Origin: Erythrobacter sp.
GTDB taxonomy: Bacteria > Pseudomonadota > Alphaproteobacteria > Sphingomonadales > Sphingomonadaceae
Direction: 5' to 3'
Assembly: GCA_009993635.1 (NCBI GenBank)
Contig: JAACTC010000006.1
Span: forward strand, 62,001 to 126,000
Length of the DNA: 64,000 nucleotides
Below the pieces are notes generated by a model that was not told where the DNA came from, made no database searches, and saw nothing but the letters and a program-made list of their open reading frames with translations. Position numbers and translations under genes: made by a program. This document shows positions 26,125 to 34,854 of this stretch, in pieces (position 1 is the first letter of the stretch; each line of letters opens with the position of its first letter).

Positions 26125-26958
26125 ATGAACAGTCCCGTTGCGACCCAATACCCTACCCTGACCCTGAACGACGAACGCCAGCTTCCTCAGCTGGGCTTCG
26201 GCACCTACAAGATCGCCGAAGACGACGCCCCCGAAGCCGTGCGCACCGCACTCGACGTCGGGTACTGGCTGATCGATACGGCGGCGGTGTACGAAAATGA
26301 GCGGGGCGTTGGCAAAGGCATCGGCGACTGGTCCGACATCTTCCTGCAGACCAAGATCTGGAACGAGAGCCAGGGCTACGACCGGACGCTGAAGGCTGCC
26401 GACAAGTGCCTGGATCGTCTTGGCCGCGACCATGTGGACATGCTGCTGATCCACTGGCCGTGCCCCGACAATGGCCTGTTCGTCGAGACCTGGAAGGCGC
26501 TGATCGATCTGCGCGATCAGGGCAAGGCGAAGTCCATCGGCGTCTCCAATTTCCGCGAAGAAGACCTGAAGCGGATCGTGGACGAAACCGGCGTGACCCC
26601 CGCCCTAAATCAGGTCGAACTGCACCCCAGCTTCCAGCAGCGCGCCCTGCGCAAGGTGCATGACGACATGGGCATCGTCACGCAAAGCTGGTCGCCGCTC
26701 GGGCAGGGCGAGGGCCTCAGCAATCCGGCGATCAAGCAGATTGCCGAGGAAGTGGATCAGGCGGCATCGGCGGTGATCATCCGCTGGCACATCCAGCACG
26801 GCCTTTCGACCATCCCCAAGGCGTCCAGCCGCGAGCATATCGAAGCCAATTTCAAGGCGCTCGATTTCGAATTGACGCCCGATCAGATGGCCAAGATCGA
26901 CGCGCTGGATAGCGACGATGGCCGGATGGGTCCGGAACCGGGCAACTTCAACAGCTAA
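26125..26958 (+). CDS. Aldo/keto reductase
   Basis: NADPH-dependent carbonyl reductase of 277 aa. The catalytic set can be read: Asp and Tyr in DTAAVYENERGVG, Lys in FLQTKIWN and His in LLIHWPCP; further motifs are SIGVSNF and IPKASSREHIEANF. It resembles the 2,5-diketogluconate reductase / DkgA branch. An EcfG-type promoter directly upstream suggests induction by general stress, in keeping with aldehyde detoxification. Its stop overlaps the stop of the convergent DUF1622 gene by 4 bp. Confidence 0.9.
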   Translation: MNSPVATQYPTLTLNDERQLPQLGFGTYKIAEDDAPEAVRTALDVGYWLIDTAAVYENERGVGKGIGDWSDIFLQTKIWNESQGYDRTLKAADKCLDRLGRDHVDMLLIHWPCPDNGLFVETWKALIDLRDQGKAKSIGVSNFREEDLKRIVDETGVTPALNQVELHPSFQQRALRKVHDDMGIVTQSWSPLGQGEGLSNPAIKQIAEEVDQAASAVIIRWHIQHGLSTIPKASSREHIEANFKALDFELTPDQMAKIDALDSDDGRMGPEPGNFNS

Positions 26959-27344
26959 CGCTCGTCGTTCTTGGTGCCCGCGCGACCTTGCATGGCCGCG
27001 CGGCGCCAAGGCCACGTCCCCTCGATTTCGGTCTCCAGCGCGAAGCTGAGAAAGGTGCGGATCAGGACCACCGCGCCCAGCAGCAGGATATTCTCCGCCG
27101 AGAGCGGCGCGGTGATGGTGGCGATGATGTCCGCCGCGACCAGCAGTTCGAGGCCCAGCAGGATGGCCCGCCCAAGGTTGGAGCGCAGCCGCGCATAGGC
27201 GTCCCGCCAGTTTCCGCATGCGCGCGCATCGCGAAAGAAGGCGACTGCTGCGACGATGATCCCGATCAGGATGATCGCCACCCCCGCAATTTCGATGAAG
27301 TGCGCGATCGCGCGAATGATGTCGTGCAGGCTCTCTGTGCTCAT
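26955..27344 (-). CDS. DUF1622 family membrane protein
   Basis: 129-aa membrane protein with about three hydrophobic segments (about residues 16-37, 57-78 and 80-102). The pattern GLELLVAADIIATITAPL followed by ILLLGAVVLIRTFLSFALETEIEG is the DUF1622 signature. Function unknown. There is no ribosome site before the ATG, and an EcfG-type promoter ends 8 bp before it, so the mRNA may be nearly leaderless. Convergent with the aldo/keto reductase, which has the same kind of promoter. Confidence 0.83.
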   Translation of the reverse strand: MSTESLHDIIRAIAHFIEIAGVAIILIGIIVAAVAFFRDARACGNWRDAYARLRSNLGRAILLGLELLVAADIIATITAPLSAENILLLGAVVLIRTFLSFALETEIEGTWPWRRAAMQGRAGTKNDER

Positions 27345-27352
27345 GGGGGGCG

Positions 27353-27378
27353 AACGGCGCGGTGGGCGAGAGCGTTCC
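27353..27378 (-). promoter_or_regulatory. EcfG-type (general stress) promoter of the DUF1622 gene
   Basis: On the minus strand GGAAC (complement of 27374-27378), 17 bp, CGTT (complement of 27353-27356): again an exact match to the EcfG consensus. The start codon begins 8 bp after the CGTT, so transcription would start at or within a base or two of the ATG. Confidence 0.62.
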
Positions 27379-27464
27379 GGAAAGGGGAAGGCGCCGGCTG
27401 GACAACCGCTTGACTGTATTGCATCAGTAGATCACACGAGAGGTCGCCTTTCGGGAGATCGCCC

Positions 27465-28520
27465 TTGTCCATCGTGCTCGTCCTGTCCCTTCTCGCCCAG
27501 ACCGCGCCGCCGCTTCCTACCGACCTGGTCGACATTGTGGACGAGGCCGCGCGCGAACGCGGCGACCTGACTCCGGTACTGGTGCTGGGTACCTCGCACC
27601 TGTCCTCCCTGCCCGATGATTTTCCGGTCGAGCGGTTCGATCCGCTGCTGGACAGGCTGGAGCAATGGGCACCCGAAGCGATCGCGGTGGAAGGCATCGA
27701 CGGCCCGCAATGCGATTACCTGCGCGAATATGATCCCGGCACGGCAGACAGCTATTGCCCCGATCCCTCGCCCGCGCGGACCGCCTTGGGCCTCAGCGGA
27801 GCGGAAGCGGCTGCGGAGGCATGGGCGCTGCTGGCAAGGCCCGCCACACAGCGCAGCCTGACCGAACGGCGGCGGCTGGTCGCTCTGTTGCTTGCCATGG
27901 GCGAACCTGAGTCCGCACTGGTCCAGTGGCTCCGTCTGCCCGTCGAAAGCAGGGCGGCAGGCGCCGACCTGAGCGAGGAACTGGTCGCCTATCTTGCAAA
28001 GTACCAGACGCGGCAGAACGAGAACGTGATCATCGCGGTGGAGCTGGCGGTCCGCCTCGGTCTCGACAGGGTGGATCGGGTCGACGACCAGAGCAGCGGC
28101 AGCGCAATCGCGGATCGCGATGCCTATGCGAAGGAAATCAGGGCGATCTGGACGAATACCCCGACCGACGTCAGGATTGCCGAGTACGAGGAATGGGAAG
28201 CTGCGCTGATCGATGGATCGCTGCCAATGCTCGAATGGTATCGCAGGTACAACGCACCCGCCTCTCTCGCACTGGCGATGAAGGGCGATTTCGGTGCCGC
28301 CGCAGCCGCGCGCACGCCCACCGATGCGGGACAGTCCTACCTCGCTTACTGGGAGACGCGGAATTTGCGGATGGTCTCCAACATCCGGCAGGTCGTCGGC
28401 GCGAACACGCGCACGCTGGCCATCGTCGGCGCGTCGCACAAGCCCTATTACGATCGCTATCTCGGCATGATGAGCAATATCGAGCTGGCCGATACGCTGG
28501 CGGTGTTGAACGGCGACTAG
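27465..28520 (+). CDS. DUF5694 (TraB-like) secreted protein
   Basis: 351-aa protein with a short N-terminal signal-like segment (MSIVLVLSLLAQTAPPLP), so probably exported. Two conserved patches, VLVLGTSHLS near residue 41 and IVGASHKPYY near 325, each with a G-x-S-H element, match DUF5694 and resemble the paired GTxH motifs of TraB/Tiki-type metalloproteases; catalysis is not shown. The start is TTG at 27465 with CGGGAGA upstream. The stop overlaps the stop of convergent hisZ by 4 bp. Confidence 0.68.
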   Translation: MSIVLVLSLLAQTAPPLPTDLVDIVDEAARERGDLTPVLVLGTSHLSSLPDDFPVERFDPLLDRLEQWAPEAIAVEGIDGPQCDYLREYDPGTADSYCPDPSPARTALGLSGAEAAAEAWALLARPATQRSLTERRRLVALLLAMGEPESALVQWLRLPVESRAAGADLSEELVAYLAKYQTRQNENVIIAVELAVRLGLDRVDRVDDQSSGSAIADRDAYAKEIRAIWTNTPTDVRIAEYEEWEAALIDGSLPMLEWYRRYNAPASLALAMKGDFGAAAAARTPTDAGQSYLAYWETRNLRMVSNIRQVVGANTRTLAIVGASHKPYYDRYLGMMSNIELADTLAVLNGD

Positions 28521-29623
28521 AGCGCCGCCACCTCGCCATCGTGAAGCCGATGCGTGCAGCCCAGCGCGCGCGGGTCTTCGTTTTCGGACAATGCAGCAAG
28601 GGTGCGCCAACCGTCACCGCGCAGTCGTGCCGCCGCCTGGGTGTCGTGGCCCAGCGGCAGGTAGAGCATATCGCGACTGTCGCCCTCGTCGAGCAACGGC
28701 AGCGCCTGGCCGAGATAGATCGAGAAACCGGTCGCGGGCTCGTCAGTCCCGCGAATAAGATAGGTTCCGCCGCGCCCCAGCGCACCGCGTGCATTGCCCG
28801 CATACAGGGTGAAGCCGAACCAGCTCTGATATTCGAACCCATGCCGTTCCGTCGGGTCGAGCGTGATGCGCGCACGGTCGCCGATCGCCGCTGCCACCGC
28901 TTCCAGCCCATCGATGCGGCTCGCCAGCGCGCCGCCCGCATCGATGGCGCGCAGCCTGTCGAGCGCATCGGGGAACGGACCGGCGGCGTGGATCAGCGGC
29001 AGGTAATCCTCTCCGCCAACCGCCTTGAGCCCGCCCGCGTCCTTGGTGTCGAGCTCGCGCCGGACATCCTCTGCCTGGGCGTCGGTCAGGGGGAACGGAC
29101 CATTGGCAAGCGTCGTCACCAGATCCGGCAGCGTGAAATCGACCGACAGGCCCTCGACGCCAACCGCCTTCAGCGCGGCAATCGCGGTCAACACCACCTC
29201 GCTCGCGGCGGCCACGCTGTCCGCCCCGATCAGTTCGGCCCCGACCTGCAATCGCTGACGCACCGGATCGAGCTGGTCGGCGGCGATCCGCGCAATCTCG
29301 CCCGCGTAGCAAAGCCGCAGGGGGCGTGCTCTGGCGGACAGAGCAGTGGCCGCAATACGCCCGATCTGCGGGGTAATGTCGCTGCGCAGGGCGAGCGTGC
29401 GCAGGCTCGCCGGATCGACGAAGCGGAACATCGCGCGCGTCTGCAACCCGTCCATCCGGTGGCCGAGCGATTTCTCGAACTCGATCAGCGGCGGGCTGAC
29501 CCGGTCGTAGCCATGCGCATCCATCGCATCCAGCGCGGCACGCATCGCGCGGCCAAGCTTGGCGGATTCGGCGGGGAGGTTGTCGGCCAGCCCCTCGGGC
29601 AGCAGGTCGTCGGTCATGCTCAT
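28517..29623 (-). CDS. hisZ: ATP phosphoribosyltransferase regulatory subunit HisZ
   Basis: HisRS-like regulatory subunit that pairs with a short-form HisG in the first step of histidine synthesis. The class-II synthetase-like core is visible: FRFVDPASLRTLALRSDITPQ (motif-2-like) and a glycine-rich GRGGTYLI end region; it lacks the anticodon-binding domain. 368 aa. ATG at 29623 or 29617. It predicts a short HisG elsewhere. It lies 59 bp after serA on the same strand. Confidence 0.85.
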   Translation of the reverse strand: MSMTDDLLPEGLADNLPAESAKLGRAMRAALDAMDAHGYDRVSPPLIEFEKSLGHRMDGLQTRAMFRFVDPASLRTLALRSDITPQIGRIAATALSARARPLRLCYAGEIARIAADQLDPVRQRLQVGAELIGADSVAAASEVVLTAIAALKAVGVEGLSVDFTLPDLVTTLANGPFPLTDAQAEDVRRELDTKDAGGLKAVGGEDYLPLIHAAGPFPDALDRLRAIDAGGALASRIDGLEAVAAAIGDRARITLDPTERHGFEYQSWFGFTLYAGNARGALGRGGTYLIRGTDEPATGFSIYLGQALPLLDEGDSRDMLYLPLGHDTQAAARLRGDGWRTLAALSENEDPRALGCTHRLHDGEVAAL

Positions 29624-29643
29624 CCGCCCGCCTCTAACGCCCT

Positions 29644-29671
29644 CGTCATCCCAGCGAAAGCTGGGATGACG
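29644..29671. repeat. REP-like hairpin, CCCAGC-GAAA-GCTGGG type
   Basis: Perfect 12-bp palindrome (CGTCATCCCAGC / GCTGGGATGACG) with a GAAA loop, between serA and hisZ. The same core (CCCAGC-TTTC-GCTGGG on the other strand) occurs at 36391-36408. It could fold in the serA-hisZ transcript and reduce read-through or protect the upstream message. Confidence 0.8.
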
Positions 29672-29681
29672 AAAAGCATTT

Positions 29682-31268
29682 CTAGAAACTCAGCGCCGTA
29701 ACCGTCCGCACGCCTTCCAGCGCCTCGGCCTCTTCGATCAGCGCATCGTCCACCGGCTGGTCGAGGCTGAGCAGCAGCACCGCCTCCCCGCCCGCCTGAC
29801 GTCGGCCAAGGTTGAAGGTGCCGATGTTGATCCCGCGATTGCCCAGCAGCGAACCGATCCGCCCGATGAAGCCGGGCGCATCATCATTGACGACGTAGAG
29901 CATGTTTCCCTGCAGCTCGGCCTCGATCCCGATCCCGAAAATCTCGACCAAGCGCGGTGCTTCGCGGCCGAACAGGGTGCCCGAGACCGAGCGGCGGCCC
30001 GCATCGGTTTCCACCATCACCTTGATCAGCGTCTGGTAGGTGCCTTCCTTGCTGGACCGGATTTCGCGCACTTCCATCCCGCGATCCTTCGCCAGGTAGG
30101 GCGCGTTGACCATGTTCACGCTTTGCGAATAGCGGCGCATCAGCCCTGCCAGCACCGCAGCGGTAATCGGCTTGGGGTTCAGCTCCGCCGCGTCGCCCTC
30201 CAGCTCGATCGCGATTTTTGGCAGATTGCCGTGCGCCAGTTGCCCGACCAGCGAGCCGAGGCTTTCGGCAAGCTGCATGTAGGGCTTGAGCCGCGGGGCT
30301 TCCTCCGCACTCAGGCTGGGCATGTTGAGCGCGTTGGTGACGGCGCCCGTCAGCAGGAAATCGCTCAGCTGTTCGGCGACTTGAAGCGCGACGTTTTCCT
30401 GCGCCTCTCGGGTCGAGGCACCGAGGTGCGGGGTGCAGATGAAGCCGGGCTTACCGAACAGTGGACTCTGGGTGGCCGGTTCGGTCTGGAATACGTCCAG
30501 CGCCGCGCCCGCGACGTGCCCGCTTTCGAGCATATCGGCCAGCGCGTCCTCATCGATCAGCCCGCCGCGCGCGCAGTTGACGATCCGCACGCCCTTCTTC
30601 GTCTTTTCAAGGTTTTCGCGGCTCAGGATATTGCGCGTCTCGTCGGTCAGCGGGGTGTGCAGCGTGATGCAGTCCGCGCGGCGCAGCAGGTCTGCCAGTT
30701 CTACCTTTTCCAGTCCCAGATCGAGCGCGCGCTCCTCCGTCAGGAAGGGATCGTAGGCGATCACTTTCATCCGCAGGCCCTGCGCACGCGAGGCGACGAT
30801 CGATCCGATGTTGCCCGCACCGATCAGGCCCAGCGTCTTGCCGGTCAGTTCGATGCCCATGAAATCGCTCTTGGGCCATTCACCCGCCTGCGTGCGCACA
30901 TTGGCTTCGGGGATCTGCCGCGCCAGCGCGAGCAGCATGGCAATGGCGTGCTCGGCGGTCGTGATCGAGTTGCCGAAAGGCGTGTTCATCACCACAACGC
31001 CGCGTTCGCTGGCGGCGGGGATATCGACATTGTCGACCCCGATGCCTGCGCGGCCGATCACCTTCAGGTTGGTCGCCGCATCCAGAATGTCGGCTGTGAC
31101 CTTGGTCGAGGATCGGATGGCGAGGCCTTCATACTCGCCGATGATCTGCTTGAGCTCATCGGGCGAGAGGCCGGGCTTCACGTCGACATCGCAGCCGCGC
31201 TCCTCGAAAATCTTGGCGGCTTCGGGGCTCATCTTGTCGGAAATCAGAACTTTGGGCTTCTGAGACAT
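29682..31268 (-). CDS. serA: D-3-phosphoglycerate dehydrogenase
   Basis: First step of serine synthesis: 3-phosphoglycerate to 3-phosphohydroxypyruvate with NAD. The substrate loop GRAGIGVDNVD, the nucleotide motif GLIGAGNIGS (about residues 147-156) and the catalytic His region TPHLGAST are present. The 528-aa length shows the long form with an intervening domain (about 320-450) and a C-terminal ACT domain (about 455-528, NDDAPGFIGRIGSLLG), which in related enzymes gives serine feedback. Start at 31268 with GAGGGAA upstream. Downstream of serC. Confidence 0.95.
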   Translation of the reverse strand: MSQKPKVLISDKMSPEAAKIFEERGCDVDVKPGLSPDELKQIIGEYEGLAIRSSTKVTADILDAATNLKVIGRAGIGVDNVDIPAASERGVVVMNTPFGNSITTAEHAIAMLLALARQIPEANVRTQAGEWPKSDFMGIELTGKTLGLIGAGNIGSIVASRAQGLRMKVIAYDPFLTEERALDLGLEKVELADLLRRADCITLHTPLTDETRNILSRENLEKTKKGVRIVNCARGGLIDEDALADMLESGHVAGAALDVFQTEPATQSPLFGKPGFICTPHLGASTREAQENVALQVAEQLSDFLLTGAVTNALNMPSLSAEEAPRLKPYMQLAESLGSLVGQLAHGNLPKIAIELEGDAAELNPKPITAAVLAGLMRRYSQSVNMVNAPYLAKDRGMEVREIRSSKEGTYQTLIKVMVETDAGRRSVSGTLFGREAPRLVEIFGIGIEAELQGNMLYVVNDDAPGFIGRIGSLLGNRGINIGTFNLGRRQAGGEAVLLLSLDQPVDDALIEEAEALEGVRTVTALSF

Positions 31269-31290
31269 TTCGTTTCCCTCAAATCGACAT

Positions 31291-31372
31291 GCTGAACTTG
31301 TTTCAGCATCCACCGAGCCTTCTCGAACGGAGGCTCGGTGATGGAGAACTGGACCCTGAAACGAGTTCAGGG
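31291..31372. repeat. Three tandem hairpins between serC and serA
   Basis: Three palindromes in a row: GCTGAA/TTCAGC (31291-31307), a perfect 10-bp CACCGAGCCT/AGGCTCGGTG (31311-31340) and CCCTGAA/TTCAGGG (31354-31372). The outer two share the CTGAA/TTCAG core in the same style. It lies in the 129-bp gap of the serC-serA pair and reads like a compound REP element; it may shape relative expression. Confidence 0.7.
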
Positions 31373-31397
31373 TGACGGAATGAATAAGGTGGTGGCG

Positions 31398-32549
31398 CTA
31401 CTTCTGCAGCTCGGCAAAAGCCCACTCGATCCACGGCAACAGGCGCGAGATATCCTCAGCCTCGACCGTGCCGCCGCACCAGATGCGCAGGGACGGCGGA
31501 GCGTCGCGATAGCCGTTGAAGTCGTAGCCGACGCCTTCGGCTTCCAGCATCTTGTAGATCTTGCCGGGCACCGCCGCCTGGTCTTCTGCCGAGAGGCTGT
31601 CGAACCATTCGCCCTGGAAGACGAAGCACACGCCGGTATTGGTCCGCTGCGCGGGGTCGGAGACCATGTTGCGCAGCCACGGCGTTGCCTCGATCCAGTC
31701 GGTCAGCACCTTGGCGTTGGCATTGGCGCGTTCGATCATCGCAGGCAGCCCGCCGATCGACTTCGCCCATTCGAGCGCGGCGATGTAATCCTCGGTCGCC
31801 AGCATCGAGGGCGTGTTGATGGTCGCGCCTTCGAAGATCGCGGTGTTGATCTTGCCGCCCTTCTTCAGGCGGAACAGCTTGGGCAGTGGCCATTCGGGAT
31901 CGTAGCTTTCGATCCGCTCGACTGCCTTGGGGCTGAGGATCAGCATCCCGTGCTGCGCTTCGGAGCCCATCACCTTCTGCCAGCTATAGGTCGTGGCATC
32001 GAGCTTCGCCCAGTCCATCTCCTGCGCGAAGACGGCGCTGGTCGCGTCGTTGATGGTCAGCCCCGTGCGATCCGAAGCCAGCCAGTCGGTGTTGGGAATG
32101 CGCGCGCCGCTCGTCGTCCCGTTCCAGGTGAAAACGACATCGTTTTCCTGCGGGATCGAGGCGAGATCGGGGATTTCGCCGTAAGGCGCGTCGAGCACCT
32201 GCAGGTCGGGCAGCTTCAGCTGCTTGACCGCATCCTGAATCCACACATTGCCGAAGCTTTCCCACGCGGCGACGGTCGCGGGGCCTGCGCCCAGCATGGT
32301 CCACATCGCGCATTCGAGCGCGCCGGTATCCGAACCCGGCATGATGCCGACGAGATAGTCGTCGGGCACGCCCAGCAGTTCGCGACTGAGGTCGATCGCG
32401 TACTTCAGGCGCGCCTTACCGACCGAAGAACGGTGCGAACGGCCCAGCGATTCGGTTTTAAGTTTGTCGAGCGACCAGCCGGGGAACTTGGCGGTCGGAC
32501 CGGACGAAAAGAACGGGCGCTCAGGCTTGAGCGCAGGTTTAGCAGTCAT
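31398..32549 (-). CDS. serC: Phosphoserine aminotransferase
   Basis: PLP transaminase for the second step of serine synthesis (and of pyridoxal phosphate synthesis). The start at 32549 (MTAKPALKPERPFFSSGPTA) has AAGGAGAG 6-7 bp upstream and gives 383 aa. PLP-binding features: TTYSWQKVMGSEAQHGML with the Schiff-base lysine, and SLGRSHRSSVGKARL near the start, of the alphaproteobacterial SerC branch. Upstream of serA on the same strand. Confidence 0.92.
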   Translation of the reverse strand: MTAKPALKPERPFFSSGPTAKFPGWSLDKLKTESLGRSHRSSVGKARLKYAIDLSRELLGVPDDYLVGIMPGSDTGALECAMWTMLGAGPATVAAWESFGNVWIQDAVKQLKLPDLQVLDAPYGEIPDLASIPQENDVVFTWNGTTSGARIPNTDWLASDRTGLTINDATSAVFAQEMDWAKLDATTYSWQKVMGSEAQHGMLILSPKAVERIESYDPEWPLPKLFRLKKGGKINTAIFEGATINTPSMLATEDYIAALEWAKSIGGLPAMIERANANAKVLTDWIEATPWLRNMVSDPAQRTNTGVCFVFQGEWFDSLSAEDQAAVPGKIYKMLEAEGVGYDFNGYRDAPPSLRIWCGGTVEAEDISRLLPWIEWAFAELQK

Positions 32550-32734
32550 GTATTCTCTCCTTGCAGAGAGCTCGCGCGGCGTTGGGACCGCGTGGCCCGC
32601 CGGCGGCAATAAAGTTACGCGTGGCCAAGTCAACGTGAAACGTAACGCTATCGACAGGGCGGACGAACGACGGGTCGGAACGTTGCGCAAGGCCCTCTCG
32701 CCAATTGCGGCGGCACTCCCTAAAGGCAGGCCCC

Positions 32735-33889
32735 ATGGACGTTACCGATCTGCGCATCGCCCTGGTCAGCGGCAATTACGACATGGTCCGCGATGGGCCT
32801 ACGCAGGCGCTTAACCGCCTGGTCGGCTACGTGCTGGAAAAGGGCGGCGCGGTGCGCATATTCGCACCGACAGTGAAGAACCCGCAGGTCGATGCGGTGG
32901 GCGAAGTCATCTCGCTGCCGTCGGTCGCGATTCCCGGACGCTCCGAATACCGGATTCCGCTGGGCCTGTTCGGTCACGCGAAAAGCAGGTTCGAGGAATT
33001 CCGCCCAAATCTGGTTCATGTCGCCAGCCCCGATCGCGCCAGCCGGCAGGCGGTCGACTGGGCGCGCGAACGCGATCTGCCGGTTCTGGGATCGGTCCAC
33101 ACCCGGTTCGAAACCTACCCGCGCTATTACAAGCTCGGCTTCATGGAGCCTGCCGTGGAGGCGTGGCTGCGCCGCATGTACCGCAAGTGCGATGCGCTGG
33201 TCGCACCATCCGAAGGCATGGTCGACGTGCTGAAATCGCAGCGGATGAACGATGATATCGGGATCTATACGCGCGGCATCGACCGCAGCATCTTCCACCC
33301 CGAAGCGCGCGACATGGCATGGCGGCGCGATCAGGGGATCACCGACGACGAGGTCGTGATCTCCTTCCTCGGGCGGCTGGTGATGGAAAAAGGCCTCGAT
33401 GTCTTTGCCGATACGATCATCGAACTGCGCAAGCGGCAGGTGCCGCACCGCGTGATGGTGATCGGCGACGGCCCGGCGCGCGGCTGGTTCGAAAAGGCGC
33501 TGCCCGGCGGGATCTTCGTCGGGCTGCAGGCGGGTAAGGATCTGGGCCGCGCGGTCGCCAGCGCGGACGTGTTCCTCAACCCATCGGTCACCGAGACATT
33601 CGGCAACGTCACGCTGGAACACATGGCCTGCGCTGTTCCTGTGGTCGCAGCCAATGCGACCGGCAGTTCCAGCCTCGTGAAAGACGGGGAAACGGGCGTG
33701 CTGGTGGCTCCGGGCGACGTCGATGGCTTTGCCGATGCGCTGGCACCCTATTGCGCCGATGCCGATCTGCGCAGGCGCCATGGGGCAGCCGGCCTCGAAC
33801 GCAGCCGGCCCTATACCTGGGATGCGATCAACGCGTCGATGGTGGCAACATACCTGCGGCTCGCCAACGCGAAGCCCCAGGCGGGGTAA
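32735..33889 (+). CDS. GT4-family glycosyltransferase
   Basis: Retaining glycosyltransferase of GT-B fold, 384 aa from the ATG at 32735. Typical parts are the N-terminal IALVSGNYDMVRDGPTQALN, SVHTRFETYPRYY, VISFLGRLVMEKGLDVFADT, and the E-x7-E motif in TETFGNVTLEHMA. It looks most like the SqdX/MgtA (alpha-mannosyltransferase) group, often acting on diacylglycerol or phosphatidylinositol lipids, so a membrane glycolipid is a reasonable guess; donor and acceptor are not determined. Divergent from serC. Confidence 0.83.
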   Translation: MDVTDLRIALVSGNYDMVRDGPTQALNRLVGYVLEKGGAVRIFAPTVKNPQVDAVGEVISLPSVAIPGRSEYRIPLGLFGHAKSRFEEFRPNLVHVASPDRASRQAVDWARERDLPVLGSVHTRFETYPRYYKLGFMEPAVEAWLRRMYRKCDALVAPSEGMVDVLKSQRMNDDIGIYTRGIDRSIFHPEARDMAWRRDQGITDDEVVISFLGRLVMEKGLDVFADTIIELRKRQVPHRVMVIGDGPARGWFEKALPGGIFVGLQAGKDLGRAVASADVFLNPSVTETFGNVTLEHMACAVPVVAANATGSSSLVKDGETGVLVAPGDVDGFADALAPYCADADLRRRHGAAGLERSRPYTWDAINASMVATYLRLANAKPQAG

Positions 33890-34333
33890 TCAGCGCAGCA
33901 CGCCCTTCGAACGCATGCTGATCGCGTAGATCAGCAGGAAGGTCGCGATGCTCCACAGGATGATCGGGAACCATCCGGGCTGAATCCCTGCCATCTCCGC
34001 CGGTAATTCGACCTGCATTTCATAGACGGTCGTGACCGCAATTCCTGCCAGCGACACCGCAAAGGCCCAGACCGCCGCAGATGTACGCAAAAGCAGAAGA
34101 ATGGACCCGATGAACGCGCCCAGGGTGCCGCATCCCCACGCGATGACGGCCCAGGTGGGAAATGCGTCGAGATAGGCAATCCCGGCCTCGGGATATTGCA
34201 TCGCCTCGAACCACCAGTCGCTGCGCATGTTGGAAAACACGAAATCGCTTGCGCCAACGGCATTCCACAGCAGCGAAACGACACCCACCACCCACAGGTG
34301 AATCGGTCTCCTGGTGTTCAGATAGTCGTCCAT
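33890..34333 (-). CDS. Small four-helix membrane protein, paralogue B
   Basis: 147-aa protein with four hydrophobic segments (about residues 13-34, 60-80, 84-106 and 120-140) and a basic C-terminal end SMRSKGVLR. GGGGGAG stands upstream of its ATG. Residue patterns (HLWVVGVVSLLWNAVGASDF, VSLAGIAVTTVYE, MRSKGVLR) match the neighbour at 34411-34854, so the two are a tandem pair. I do not recognise the family and see no catalytic or transport motif. Confidence 0.7.
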   Translation of the reverse strand: MDDYLNTRRPIHLWVVGVVSLLWNAVGASDFVFSNMRSDWWFEAMQYPEAGIAYLDAFPTWAVIAWGCGTLGAFIGSILLLLRTSAAVWAFAVSLAGIAVTTVYEMQVELPAEMAGIQPGWFPIILWSIATFLLIYAISMRSKGVLR

Positions 34334-34410
34334 CTCGGATACTCCCCCACTGCGCGCCCCGCCCTGGTCTAGCATCGTGCATGGTCGGAGCAAGCGCCAA
34401 GCGGCGCGTG

Positions 34411-34854
34411 TCAGCGGATGACGCCCTTGCGCTTCATTGCGCGGGCATAGAGCAGGAAACCGATCTGCACTGCCATGACCATCGCATTGTAAAGATGCTT
34501 GGATGGCTGGTCGATCGCATCGGGCCACTCTGAAAAATACTCGTCCACCAAGGTGACGACGATCCCGGCCAGCGCCACGTAGGTCAGCGGGATGGCCCAC
34601 CTGCTGCGCCACGCCAGCGCGACCGGGGCGGCCACCGCGAACCATACGCCGATGGCCCAGAACAGCTCTTCCCACCACACGGTGCGCATGAAGAAATCGC
34701 GCACGTCGGGATCGACGCGGAGATAGTAGGTATTGGGGAACAGCTGGGCGCCGATGTAATCGACCGCACCCAAGCAGTTGAACAGAAGCACGAAGAACGC
34801 GACCGCAAACAGGTGCCAGGGGGCTGCATCGACTGCGGGCTTCCTTACAACCAT
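34411..34854 (-). CDS. Small four-helix membrane protein, paralogue A
   Basis: 147-aa membrane protein, same length and layout as the next gene downstream: HLFAVAFFVLLFNCLGAVDY, VALAGIVVTLVDEYF and C-terminal MKRKGVIR line up with paralogue B. The loop after the first helix holds an aromatic-rich, acidic stretch (RTVWWEELFW) not shared with B. CAGGAT upstream of the ATG. The gap to paralogue B is 77 bp. Function unknown. Confidence 0.68.
   Translation of the reverse strand: MVVRKPAVDAAPWHLFAVAFFVLLFNCLGAVDYIGAQLFPNTYYLRVDPDVRDFFMRTVWWEELFWAIGVWFAVAAPVALAWRSRWAIPLTYVALAGIVVTLVDEYFSEWPDAIDQPSKHLYNAMVMAVQIGFLLYARAMKRKGVIR

Noticed and set aside
27432..28610. Open frame of 392 codons on the minus strand
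   Set aside because: Antisense to the DUF5694 gene, which has a signal peptide and paired G-x-S-H motifs.
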